From Echinicola marina (GTDB lineage Bacteria > Bacteroidota > Bacteroidia > Cytophagales > Cyclobacteriaceae), in NCBI RefSeq assembly GCF_020463795.1, contig NZ_CP080025.1, forward strand, positions 4,337,501-4,401,500: a stretch of DNA of 64,000 nucleotides, read 5' to 3'. The first letter of the stretch is position 1. Each line of letters starts with the position of its first letter. The position numbers and the translations under genes were made by a program. The notes under the pieces are model-generated. The model saw only the letters and a list, made by a program, of their open reading frames with translations, ran no database searches and was not told where the DNA came from. This document shows positions 26,033 through 34,540 of the stretch, piece after piece.

Positions 26033-26848
26033 ATGGAAGAAATGCTCACCGATCGCTTACAAGATTTAATTAAAGGAGTTCCTGAAAATATTACCGGCGT
26101 TTACTACCTATGGAATGCCAGCAATAGAATTATATATATAGGCAAAAGCAAGAATATCAGGTCCCGACTATACCAACATTTCAGCAATACCAGCCAAAAA
26201 GCCCAAAGAATGCAAAAGCAAACGGTCAGGGTAACTATAGAAAACCTGGGCAATGAGCTGATCGCGGTTTTGAAGGAATCAGAGCAAATTAAGCGGTACC
26301 AGCCTATTTTTAACCGTGCCCAAAGGAGATCAATATTTCTTTGGGGAATATTTGAGGGAAAAGATCTACATGGCTATCACACACTTCAATTAGGCAAAAT
26401 AGCCCCGTCCGAACAGGAGCTAATAGCATTTGGGAACAAATCCGAAGCCAAAGAATTTTTATTTAGAATCACTGATAAGTATGGACTTTGTCAAAAGATC
26501 AATGGGCTGTATCCCAGTAAATCTTCATGCTTCCAATACACTTTGAAGATATGCAAAGGGGCCTGCATCCAAAAGGAAGACCCATTGGCCTATAATAAAA
26601 GAGTACAACAATTTCTGCAAGACCATTTTCTTCCCAAAGAAGACAAAATCATCGTGCTGTCAGGTAGGGAAGCGAATGAAAAGGGAATTGTACTCATTGA
26701 AAATGGAATTTATAAAGGTTATGGTTTCGTCAGAGACCAGCCCTTGGGTAGGGATTTGAAAAAGTATATCCAGCCAAAGACGGACAATAAAGAAACCCAA
26801 AGATTAATTCGTTCTTTCTTAAAAAGAGATGGTTTACAACCTAATTAA
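26033..26848 (+). CDS. GIY-YIG nuclease with UvrC/Cho-like cysteine cluster
   Basis: The 271-residue protein opens with a GIY-YIG domain (residues about 15-100): GVYYLWNASNRIIYIGKS, then RSRLYQHF, and the catalytic Glu in LKESEQIKRYQPIFN. From about residue 160 to 185 it has YGLC, SSC, LKIC and KGAC, the pattern of the four-cysteine cluster after the GIY-YIG domain in UvrC and Cho. It lacks the UvrC C-terminal RNase H-like nuclease and HhH domains, so it resembles Cho, the one-cut 3' incision enzyme, or the N-terminal half of UvrC. A DNA repair nuclease role is likely. It stands alone between two terminator or promoter regions. Confidence 0.82.
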   Translation: MEEMLTDRLQDLIKGVPENITGVYYLWNASNRIIYIGKSKNIRSRLYQHFSNTSQKAQRMQKQTVRVTIENLGNELIAVLKESEQIKRYQPIFNRAQRRSIFLWGIFEGKDLHGYHTLQLGKIAPSEQELIAFGNKSEAKEFLFRITDKYGLCQKINGLYPSKSSCFQYTLKICKGACIQKEDPLAYNKRVQQFLQDHFLPKEDKIIVLSGREANEKGIVLIENGIYKGYGFVRDQPLGRDLKKYIQPKTDNKETQRLIRSFLKRDGLQPN

Positions 26849-26879
26849 TTGGGTAAATCACTTTAAATCAGCACGAAAT

Positions 26880-26893
26880 ATGACACAAGTCAT
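26880..26893 (+). promoter_or_regulatory. Candidate Crp/Fnr-family binding site
   Basis: ATGAC-ACAA-GTCAT is a perfect 5-bp inverted repeat of the TGA-N6-TCA form used by Crp/Fnr-type regulators. It lies about 50 nt upstream of the four-helix membrane protein gene and near the nitrosative-stress genes. Only the spacing and symmetry support it. Confidence 0.35.
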
Positions 26894-26942
26894 TTAATAT
26901 GGTGAAAATGTACCGTAAATTGAATCATAAACTTATGGAAAA

Positions 26943-27377
26943 ATGAACTCATCTTACTTACATTTCTTGATCAATGCTATTCCCGTTTTGGGCACACTGT
27001 CAGGCTTAATATTATTAGGATATGGAATGGTTGTATCATCCCGCAGGTATGATAGAACTGCTTATTTGGTCTTTATGATAAGCACTATAGGTACAGTCCT
27101 GACCTATATTTCCGGTTTTTGGATATTAGATGCTATCGAAAGTCCTTCATCGTCAATGATAGAGGCCATCAATTTACATAAATACATCGCGCAGGGAGCC
27201 ATGGCAAGTATGATTATTCTTGGTTTAGCCAATCTCTACGCATATAGAATTTCAAGTAAAGGACATAAAGTTTCAAGTACTCTAAATTATGTACTCCTAG
27301 GATTGGCTTTTGTTTCACTGACCATCAATATTTCCGCTTCCATCCAAGGAGCTAATGTGCATTTCACTGTGAATTAA
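26943..27377 (+). CDS. Four-helix integral membrane protein of unknown function
   Basis: The 144-residue protein has four predicted transmembrane helices: about residues 7-28 (INAIPVLGTLSGLILLGYG), 38-58, 82-103 (AMASMIILGLANLYAY) and 114-134. A histidine in NLHKYIAQGAM and one in the C-terminal GANVHF could be haem or metal ligands, as in DUF2231-like membrane proteins, but no known motif is certain. It lies just before the Rrf2-Hmp genes on the same strand. A Crp/Fnr-like palindrome is upstream. A role in nitrogen oxide or redox physiology is only suggested by position. Confidence 0.6.
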   Translation: MNSSYLHFLINAIPVLGTLSGLILLGYGMVVSSRRYDRTAYLVFMISTIGTVLTYISGFWILDAIESPSSSMIEAINLHKYIAQGAMASMIILGLANLYAYRISSKGHKVSSTLNYVLLGLAFVSLTINISASIQGANVHFTVN

Positions 27378-27509
27378 TTAGATATTGTATAGTTTAATCA
27401 GCTCTTATCTTCCCAGACAAGCAGTAGCATCCAACATCCTGATGTGGTGCTTAGATTTCCTGATTTCTTTATCATACATCCTAGATGAATAGGCCCTCTA
27501 AGACTATAA

Positions 27510-27539
27510 TTTATTTAGGATAAGTTTGTCCGAAATAAA
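27510..27539 (+). promoter_or_regulatory. Operator-like inverted repeat over a -7 element before the Rrf2 gene
   Basis: Arms TTTATTTAGGA (27510-27520) and TCCGAAATAAA (27529-27539) match at 10 of 11 positions around an 8-nt centre, TAAGTTTG, which itself fits the -7 consensus TAnnTTTG. The layout is that of an autoregulated promoter for the Rrf2 gene 36 nt downstream. No clear -33 TTTG is seen. Confidence 0.6.
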
Positions 27540-27575
27540 AAAGAGCTTACCTTTGCCCCAGTAAAATAGTAATCA

Positions 27576-28010
27576 ATGTTTTCAAAAGCTTGTGAATACG
27601 CCATCAGGGCCGTCTTGTACATTGCGACCCAATCAGAGCAAGGCAAAAGGACTTCTTTAAAAGCCATTTCTAAGGAAATAGATTCACCTGAAGCCTTCAC
27701 AGCAAAAATCCTTCAGCAGCTCTCCAAAAACAATGTCTTGCAATCCATAAAAGGTCCGAATGGGGGATTTGAGATTGATGAGGCTAGCATGCAGCGCATT
27801 AAGCTGATCGAAATCGTAAGGATCATGGATGGTGAGCAGCTATTTACAGGATGTGCGCTTGGCTTAAAGGCTTGCAATATGGATAAACCATGCCCTTTGC
27901 ACCATGAATTCCTTGGGATAAGAACCAATATCCATCAATTATTGGACAATACCACCATCAAAAAATTAGTCAATGATTTAGAGTTAGGATTGACATTCCT
28001 TAAGCGGTAA
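27576..28010 (+). CDS. Rrf2-family transcriptional regulator (NsrR/IscR-like)
   Basis: The 144-residue protein has an N-terminal winged helix (SKACEYAIRAVLYIA, KAISKEIDSPEAFTAKILQQL, KGPNGGFEI in order). Its C-terminal half carries CALGLKACNMDKPC, a CX6CX5C cluster fit to bind an iron-sulfur centre, as in NsrR and IscR, then PLHHEF. The gene precedes hmp by 71 nt on the same strand, the usual setting for a nitric-oxide-sensing repressor of flavohaemoglobin. An inverted repeat overlaps its own -7 element, consistent with autoregulation. Whether the cluster senses NO or another signal is an inference from context. Confidence 0.9.
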   Translation: MFSKACEYAIRAVLYIATQSEQGKRTSLKAISKEIDSPEAFTAKILQQLSKNNVLQSIKGPNGGFEIDEASMQRIKLIEIVRIMDGEQLFTGCALGLKACNMDKPCPLHHEFLGIRTNIHQLLDNTTIKKLVNDLELGLTFLKR

Positions 28011-28081
28011 AAAAAAATTCAACCATTAAAAGATAAAAAGGTCTTTTATTCTTCTATTAATCAAATAAAACAATCGACAAA

Positions 28082-29293
28082 ATGGCAAGTGCTAAAACCA
28101 TCGAAATTGTAAAATCCACAGCTCCTGTACTCAAAGAGCATGGAGAAATCATCACGAAAGTATTCTACAAGAACATCTTCACCAAGCATCCAGAACTGAA
28201 GAACATTTTCAATATGACACACCAGGCCAAGGGATCCCAACCCAAGGTTTTGGCTAATGCCATTTTCCAATATGCTACCTATATTGATCAATTGGAAATG
28301 CTATCCGGGGCCGTGAATGCCATAGCGCATAAGCACAGTTCCCTGTCCATAACACCAGAAATGTACCCCATAGTAGGGGAAAACTTACTACTGGCCATCA
28401 AAGAGGTATTGGGAGATGCTGCCACAGAAGAGATCATTGATGCCTGGGCAGAAGCCTATGGAGATTTGGCCAAAATATTTATCCAAACGGAAGAAACGAT
28501 ATACCATACACAAGAAAAACGGGCTGGAGGTTTCCGTGGGAAAAAACAATTTAAAGTCGTTCAAAAGACAGTAGAAAGCGAAATTATAACCTCATTTTAT
28601 CTCCAGCCAGCCGATGGGAGCGAGGTGCCCCACTTTGTACCAGGCCAATACATTGCCCTCAGTGTACAGATCCCAGGAGAGAAACATTTGCATACTAGAA
28701 ATTATAGTTTATCAGACCTGCCAGCTAAGGACAGCCTAAGAATCAGTGTGAAGAAAGAACCAGGTAATCCTGTAGGTATAGTTTCCAACTTTCTTCATAC
28801 CGACATAGTAGTGGGCGACATATTGGAAATAGGTATGCCATCAGGTGAGTTCACCCTCAAAAATTCTGAAAAACCAGTAGTGCTAATTGCTGGAGGAGTA
28901 GGAATAACACCGCTTCTCAGCATGTATAAACAACTAAATCTAGAAGACAAAAAGGTAACTCTCTTCCAGTGTGCCATTAATTCAGATGTTCAGGCTTTTA
29001 GGAATGAAATCCAAACTATCAGCAAAGCCCAAAGCGAGTATAAAATAGTTTATAGTGATCCTACAGAAGAAGATGTGAAAGTTCAGAACTTTGATCATAG
29101 AGGTTTACTTACGGTAGACATATTGCAAGCTTCATGGCCAGCCGAAGGAGCGGAAGTGTACTTCTGCGGACCTAAACCTTTTATGAGACATGTCAACCAA
29201 TTGCTCTCAGAAATGGAGATTAGCGAAGAAAATATCCACTTTGAATTCTTCGGTCCAAGTGAAGACTTAAAACAGGAAAGTTTAGCCCTATAA
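28082..29293 (+). CDS. hmp: Nitric oxide dioxygenase (flavohaemoglobin Hmp)
   Basis: The enzyme converts NO and O2 to nitrate with NAD(P)H. Residues 1-140 are a globin with the proximal histidine in AIAHKHSSL and the usual ITPEMYPIVGENLL region. Residues 150-260 form an FAD-binding barrel (RNYSLSDLP, GIVSNFLH). Residues 265-395 form an NAD-binding domain (VVLIAGGVGITPLLSMY, VYFCGPKPFM). Its 403-residue length is normal. It follows the Rrf2 gene and is probably under its control. The 71-nt gap holds an ATAAAA/TTTTAT inverted repeat (in the 28040 region) that could be an extra operator. Confidence 0.96.
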   Translation: MASAKTIEIVKSTAPVLKEHGEIITKVFYKNIFTKHPELKNIFNMTHQAKGSQPKVLANAIFQYATYIDQLEMLSGAVNAIAHKHSSLSITPEMYPIVGENLLLAIKEVLGDAATEEIIDAWAEAYGDLAKIFIQTEETIYHTQEKRAGGFRGKKQFKVVQKTVESEIITSFYLQPADGSEVPHFVPGQYIALSVQIPGEKHLHTRNYSLSDLPAKDSLRISVKKEPGNPVGIVSNFLHTDIVVGDILEIGMPSGEFTLKNSEKPVVLIAGGVGITPLLSMYKQLNLEDKKVTLFQCAINSDVQAFRNEIQTISKAQSEYKIVYSDPTEEDVKVQNFDHRGLLTVDILQASWPAEGAEVYFCGPKPFMRHVNQLLSEMEISEENIHFEFFGPSEDLKQESLAL

Positions 29294-29306
29294 GCTATCT
29301 CTTTAA

Positions 29307-29358
29307 TTTAAAGGTAAGATCCAAAGTCAATGAAAATGGCCTTGGATCTTACTTTAAA
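29307..29358. terminator. Stem-loop between convergent hmp and HPP genes
   Basis: A 15-bp stem with one bulged G (29307-29322 with 29344-29358) lies between the stops of two convergent genes. The T tract is short, so termination is likely but not certain. Confidence 0.6.
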
Positions 29359-29373
29359 TGACCTGACGCAATT

Positions 29374-30009
29374 TTATTTATTGGTATTGATTCCTATGCA
29401 CCTTTTTAAATTCATGATATACTTTTCCCCACGACTTTGGTGTTTTTTAGGATGCATATTATAGGGATAATGCCTGTCCTTAGGAAAATTATTGACGAGC
29501 AAGGCAATGACCAATAGGATAATAGCTCCTGTAAATACAGGACTAAAGACATAAAAATAACCCAAGGATTTTATTTTTTCAGAACCAATGACAGCAATTA
29601 ATGCAGAAGCTCCACCTGGAGGATGCAGGGCCTTTAGCATCTGCATGGCCACAATGGCCAAACCTACCGCAACGGCACAAGTGAGCCAAAAAACATCAAA
29701 ATACCCAACCGTATTGACAGTGGAAACTCCCACAAAAGCACTAATGGTATGACCCAAAACCAAATTCCTTGGCTGAGCTAAAGGGCTATTCGTCGCTCCA
29801 TAAACTAATACCGCGGAAGCCCCGAATGAACCAATCAAAAACACATTTTCCAAGGATGAAAATCCATGCAAGTTTGACTGAACAAAACCAATGGAACCTA
29901 TCCCCAAAACAGCCCCCACAAAGGTCCAAATATGATCTATAGGCTGTAATATGGTTTGCCTATAAACAATATATTTAGCCTTTCGATAACCTTTTTTTAT
30001 TCTTTTCAA
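29374..30009 (-). CDS. HPP family membrane protein
   Basis: The 211-residue protein has about five or six hydrophobic helices and the family's name motif in KALHPPGGASALIAV, preceded by GASAVLVYGATNSPLAQPRN. Both are typical of the HPP family. Plant HPP proteins transport nitrite across the plastid envelope, while bacterial members are mostly uncharacterised. The gene lies next to hmp (convergent) and the ClC channel gene (same strand, 137 nt upstream). This position fits nitrate/nitrite handling after NO detoxification, an inference only. A TAAATTTG -7-like site lies 35 nt upstream. Confidence 0.88.
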   Translation of the reverse strand: MKRIKKGYRKAKYIVYRQTILQPIDHIWTFVGAVLGIGSIGFVQSNLHGFSSLENVFLIGSFGASAVLVYGATNSPLAQPRNLVLGHTISAFVGVSTVNTVGYFDVFWLTCAVAVGLAIVAMQMLKALHPPGGASALIAVIGSEKIKSLGYFYVFSPVFTGAIILLVIALLVNNFPKDRHYPYNMHPKKHQSRGEKYIMNLKRCIGINTNK

Positions 30010-30043
30010 AAGTAAATATTTTCTACAATCCTCAAAACTCCTG

Positions 30044-30051
30044 CAAATTTA
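30044..30051 (-). promoter_or_regulatory. Candidate -7 element for the HPP gene
   Basis: On the minus strand the site reads TAAATTTG, matching TAnnTTTG, 35 nt before the HPP start codon. The -33 region is only a partial match, so the call is tentative. Confidence 0.35.
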
Positions 30052-30146
30052 AGCACTAATCTCTAACCATAAAGTAAATGCCCAATTATTGGAATGAATC
30101 AGCTGCCATAAAGAGGAGAATTAATATTCCATTGCATAAGAAACAC

Positions 30147-31424
30147 TTATTCCTCACTCGTTTTCACTTTTTGAGAACTAATAAATGGGACTTTAGGCGC
30201 TAGGAAATATCCCGTTAAACTGGCAAAGAAAATAGGCACGAAATACTGAAACCCTGTTAAAGTGGTCAATAATATTGTGGTACTCATAGGTGTTCTGGTC
30301 ACACAAACATTGATGGCTGCCATACAGCTGACCATCCCAAGTGATAGACTGATACCAGGCAAAAATTGATGAACTATTAAACCTAAGGTACCTCCAATAA
30401 AGAACAATGGTATAATAAAACCACCTCTCCAACCTGAGGTCACCGTTATCGATACAGCCAATATCTTAAACAAAAGAAGCAAACAAAGAAAAAACATGGT
30501 CCTTTCTTCAGACAATAACTCATTCAATTCATGATGTCCAAAATATCTTGTTAGTGGAAAATAAAATGCAATTATTCCCAGCAAAAGGCCACCAATAAGT
30601 GTTTTGACAAAAATTGGAGCATGAAAATAGGAAAAACATGATTTAAGCCATTTAGTACAGTAGATAAAAAACCATCCAAGCGCTGTCCCCAAACAAGCAA
30701 AAAGTACCGCATAGCCAAAATCAAGCTTACTGGCCATTTCGTAGGAAGGGAGTTGCCATATGGGACCTATGCCTAAATGGACCACCAATGCAAAAATGAT
30801 ATAACTGAAACAGCTGGCCACAAATGCAGGTATAATCGCTTTGTAATATTCAACTGCATATTTATAATGTAATATTTCCAAAGAGAATAAACTTCCACCA
30901 AGAGGAGCCCCAAAAAGTGCAGTAAAGCCAGACGCCATCCCTGCAATGCTTAAGGATCTCAGGGATTCACCTTTTAACCTCAACAATTTCCCTAACCAGG
31001 TTCCGGTAGACCCTGTTACTTGGACCAGAGGTGCCTCAGGACCTAAACTTCCTCCCGCTGCAACGCATAACAGTGAAGACAGTATCATAGAGGGATTATT
31101 CTTAGGATCCAGTTTTCCTTTATTAAATCGAATATTATTCACGATTAAATGAATCTCTCCAGGATCACCTATCCAGTGAATGACCAATCCTGCAAGTAAT
31201 CCAGCCAAAGCCATGACAGGGATTACTGTCCATCCTTCAAAAAAAGTAACTTGGTGAATTAAAAATTCCAAACTCACCCAATAGAGACCTGCCATGATAC
31301 CACCTATAATACCTAATGCTGCCCAAAGGAGAAAAGACCTGCTGAAAACAAAAGGGTTGAACTTTATGGGTTGATCTAAAAGATTGAGATAGGTGACTAA
31401 TTTCTTTTTGTTCTTGAATTTCAC
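30147..31424 (-). CDS. ClC-type chloride/anion channel or antiporter
   Basis: The 425-residue protein has the multi-helix ClC fold. The anion-filter motif GGSLGPEAPLVQ holds the gating glutamate (GxEGP-type, here GPEAP). Another filter strand is GWRGGFIIPLFFIGG, and a further conserved part is AGMASGFTALFGAPLGG. There are no CBS domains at the C-terminus. Members carry chloride, nitrate or fluoride. The substrate cannot be settled here. Upstream, a tandemly duplicated promoter lies about 240 nt before the start, and it shares sequence with the Rrf2 operator, so this gene may belong to the same stress regulon. Confidence 0.9.
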   Translation of the reverse strand: MKFKNKKKLVTYLNLLDQPIKFNPFVFSRSFLLWAALGIIGGIMAGLYWVSLEFLIHQVTFFEGWTVIPVMALAGLLAGLVIHWIGDPGEIHLIVNNIRFNKGKLDPKNNPSMILSSLLCVAAGGSLGPEAPLVQVTGSTGTWLGKLLRLKGESLRSLSIAGMASGFTALFGAPLGGSLFSLEILHYKYAVEYYKAIIPAFVASCFSYIIFALVVHLGIGPIWQLPSYEMASKLDFGYAVLFACLGTALGWFFIYCTKWLKSCFSYFHAPIFVKTLIGGLLLGIIAFYFPLTRYFGHHELNELLSEERTMFFLCLLLLFKILAVSITVTSGWRGGFIIPLFFIGGTLGLIVHQFLPGISLSLGMVSCMAAINVCVTRTPMSTTILLTTLTGFQYFVPIFFASLTGYFLAPKVPFISSQKVKTSEE

Positions 31425-31665
31425 TGTAAAATGAATGATTTAACGAGGGTGGCAAAGCATTAAATAATTTAATAAATCAGGATAACATGACCATAACTAC
31501 ACATTATATTATCCCTGCATGTCCTTTCCAAAATGAATTTTTACGTACACCTACTTAGATTAAAAGGGAACAGTACGGGTCATTTTGATTAAAGTATCAA
31601 CTGCTTCGATCTTGAAACTACTTGGACAATGGATTGATGATTATTGGCATCATAGCAGATAATCA

Positions 31666-31730
31666 GACAAATTTAATGCTGAATTTATTTAGGACAAATT
31701 TAATGCTGAATTTATTTAGGACAAATTTAA
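31666..31730 (-). repeat. 27-bp tandem repeat (2.4 copies) forming duplicated promoters
   Basis: Two exact 27-bp copies (31666-31692, 31693-31719) and an 11-bp partial third form this block. On the minus strand each contains TAAATTTG (31668-31675, 31695-31702, 31722-31729). The preceding TTTG lies exactly 19 nt before it, giving two overlapping TTTG-N19-TAAATTTG promoters pointing to the ClC gene. The plus strand shows TTTATTTAGGA in each copy, identical to the left arm of the Rrf2 operator. The rest of 31425-31765 holds no gene. Confidence 0.65.
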
Positions 31731-31765
31731 CATTTTTTTAGCTTTTAACATCCCAAAATACTGAT

Positions 31766-34486
31766 TTAGTCTTCCCCATCATGGCCCTTATCTATATGCA
31801 ATACAATATCCGTTTTTTCCTCCTCCAGCGGGATTTTATAGGCTCCTCCAATTTTTGTATAAGCCAAGTCCTCTGCATTTCCTTCAATCCTTAAAAAGGC
31901 ACTGGGAGTATAATCGTCCTTAGCATTTAAGCTCAACTTTAGTCTACCAGTTTTAGTATGATAACTGACTTCATGGAATGTCCCCGCATCAAGGGTCAAC
32001 CAGACTTGAGCAGGAGCAATAAAGATTTTGGACTTTGCGGCTGTAGTCAATTTCACATGAACCGTTTCACCTTTTATTTCTAAGTTCCCACCAAAAGCCA
32101 GCCAGCCCAAATCTTCGTCTTTCGTGATATAAGTGGCGGTATTGACTGCATAGCCATAAAAACCAGAACCATAATCCCCAGATAAATAATCAATCCTTAA
32201 GGTAGAAGGATAGGAGTGAAAAGCAGCTGGCCCAAAGCCGTCCTGGGTGATATTGGCAATGCCCCCAAGTAAACCACCATACCCCACTTGCAACAAATAC
32301 AGGTTTTCTGGGCTTTTTCGAAATTGCTTTAATACTGGAATGGCATTCAATGAAGAGCCATAGTGGTGGATCTGCCGTTCCACCCTGGACAGTTTACCTC
32401 CATAAAGGAAATCCCAGTAACGACGGGCATTTCCATTATAGGCCCAATGAGGTAAGGTAGGCATATAAGCCAAGATGGCATCTAAGGTTACCCTTGCTTT
32501 ATGATCATAGCCGAAATAATCTGACCACATATAAACTTCCTCCTGTCCCGTAGAATCCCATGGCATTTCACTGCCGAAGGGATATTCCAAGGCTTTCCAA
32601 TGAATCGCCCGGCTATGCATTCTTGCTTCCAAGTCGCTGGCCATTGCTTCTAAATTTTCGTTTTTCAAATCCTCCAGGATAAATAGAAAAACCGATCCCT
32701 CCATTTGTCCAAACTGCGCATAATAGGGGGCATGCTCTACCATAGCGATACTTGTATGGTAAGCTTGTTTGAGATACCATTCCCAAGGTCTATTATCCAC
32801 CAATCCCTCATGGTAGCGAGCAAGCCGGTACATCACCCAATAAGCTGCTGCCACATGGGGATAATTATAGGACCTACCGGGATCATTGGCCTGTTGATGG
32901 TTCCACGCTGCCCATGTATCATAATTAATACTGTCTAGATAAGTACCTTTAGGCAGAGAATCAGGTGCATAGTAAAAAACACTTTTCTTAACACCGTACT
33001 GGTGCTTTCCTTCACTATATTGGATATGGCCCCATAGCGTATGATCAATGAACTTTTGAAGTTTTTCTATTTCTGCTTTTTCTGGTTGAACCAATTGCTT
33101 CATAATAGCTGCTAACCAACTACCTGCACCACCTTCATCACTAAGCCCTGCCACCCAAGCCCTGCTGTCCTGTGTAAGTTGCTCTTTGGTCTCATAATCA
33201 TAACTGATCACAGAAGGATTTCTTTTGAAAATAGGATCAGCTTGATCAAACCATTGCTTGGTCATTAAGAAATTCCCAAAATCATCCACTACTTCAGTTT
33301 CAGGTTTGATGACTTTATAATTAATGGATTGCTTAAGCCCATTTTCATAAGTGAGGATGACCCTGGAACGGCCCCATTTTTTCCCTTCTACAAGCATTTT
33401 TTTTACACCTTTCTCGGTAAATCCATCTTGTTGGATCCTAAGCGCTCCCTTAGGTGTAATTTCAATGGATTTGATCTTATGGTCATAATCAATAAATAAT
33501 TGAGCTCGGATATCCTGAGGAATCACATAGCCCGGGATACCCCTTGTCACTGGTCTTTTTTCCTCTCTTAGTTTTTCCTGTATTTTCTCTATTCCTGCTG
33601 CAAGGACAAATTTTAAGGCAAAGTCTTTCCTTTCTCCAGGCTGCAATACAAGGGAAGTAGGAGGATTCCATTGTTCTACACCCTTCCATTCCTCTTCTGC
33701 ATAGGCTTTACTGTAAACCATCCACTCATGAAAACCTTCAAAAACAATACTTCTGGGCGTTGGGTCATCCAATAATGGCCTATAAGCCTCAAAAGCCATA
33801 TTTTCCTCAGGAAGGACCAATAGGGCAGGTCCTTGTCCATTTAACCTTTTGGCTTCCAGATAACCGGCATCCAATCCTATATAGGGATCAAAAAACACAT
33901 TTTGGGCATGGGTTTCTACCAGCGATTTCCCCTCAAGGATATTATTGAATACCATCGGCACACCTAATGCTCCTATTTCTACTGCTAGATGGGTTTTATT
34001 GGTGATTTGAAAACGAAGTACCAACTGCCCATTAATCAACTCATAAAAGCGTGTGACAGACACAGGAATATCTTCCGGTAAGGTGTTCGTTAAATCTGCA
34101 GCTGCCAAAATATTTCCTGTAACTTCGAGGGGCTTGACAGCTTTTCTTTGGCTAGCAGTAGAGTAAGACTTCCATTCGTTTTTTCCCTCCTTGATCCTCA
34201 AGTTGATATCACCCAGATGGTACAGACCGTCTTTGTCCCTTAATTCCAAGCGATCACCTGGTGTAAAATCAAAATGAGTATCTTGCGCAGGCCCCAAACT
34301 GGCAACAGTCTGAGATGCCTTGACCAATTTGATATGAAAATCAGGTGTTTTGAACTTTTGGTAAACTTCTGCAATTCCCAGTGTGGATTCCTTCTCTTCC
34401 AAACTGCTCCAGTAATTCTGGCCATGAACCTTTATAGTGCCCATCAGGAAAATAAATAAGGACAGGAAATAGGCTTGGGTTTTCAT
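31766..34486 (-). CDS. Secreted DUF5695-type protein
   Basis: Starting at the ATG at 34486, the protein is 906 residues long, with a signal peptide (FLSLFIFLMGTIKVHGQ). An upstream in-frame ATG at 34507 would add seven residues before the signal. The N-terminal third is rich in beta strands. The middle and C-terminal part contain helix pairs such as AAYWVMYRLARYHEGL and PHWAYNGNARRYWDFLYGG, suggesting an (alpha/alpha) toroid typical of glycan-processing enzymes. I recall this layout as DUF5695 in Bacteroidota but cannot verify it. It lies 54 nt downstream of the GH127 gene on the same strand, so the two are probably co-transcribed and act on the same glycan. Confidence 0.72.
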   Translation of the reverse strand: MKTQAYFLSLFIFLMGTIKVHGQNYWSSLEEKESTLGIAEVYQKFKTPDFHIKLVKASQTVASLGPAQDTHFDFTPGDRLELRDKDGLYHLGDINLRIKEGKNEWKSYSTASQRKAVKPLEVTGNILAAADLTNTLPEDIPVSVTRFYELINGQLVLRFQITNKTHLAVEIGALGVPMVFNNILEGKSLVETHAQNVFFDPYIGLDAGYLEAKRLNGQGPALLVLPEENMAFEAYRPLLDDPTPRSIVFEGFHEWMVYSKAYAEEEWKGVEQWNPPTSLVLQPGERKDFALKFVLAAGIEKIQEKLREEKRPVTRGIPGYVIPQDIRAQLFIDYDHKIKSIEITPKGALRIQQDGFTEKGVKKMLVEGKKWGRSRVILTYENGLKQSINYKVIKPETEVVDDFGNFLMTKQWFDQADPIFKRNPSVISYDYETKEQLTQDSRAWVAGLSDEGGAGSWLAAIMKQLVQPEKAEIEKLQKFIDHTLWGHIQYSEGKHQYGVKKSVFYYAPDSLPKGTYLDSINYDTWAAWNHQQANDPGRSYNYPHVAAAYWVMYRLARYHEGLVDNRPWEWYLKQAYHTSIAMVEHAPYYAQFGQMEGSVFLFILEDLKNENLEAMASDLEARMHSRAIHWKALEYPFGSEMPWDSTGQEEVYMWSDYFGYDHKARVTLDAILAYMPTLPHWAYNGNARRYWDFLYGGKLSRVERQIHHYGSSLNAIPVLKQFRKSPENLYLLQVGYGGLLGGIANITQDGFGPAAFHSYPSTLRIDYLSGDYGSGFYGYAVNTATYITKDEDLGWLAFGGNLEIKGETVHVKLTTAAKSKIFIAPAQVWLTLDAGTFHEVSYHTKTGRLKLSLNAKDDYTPSAFLRIEGNAEDLAYTKIGGAYKIPLEEEKTDIVLHIDKGHDGED

Positions 34487-34540
34487 GTTTAATATTTTTT
34501 TGGTCATTTATTGCTTATGGAGACTTTCTGAAATTATCCA

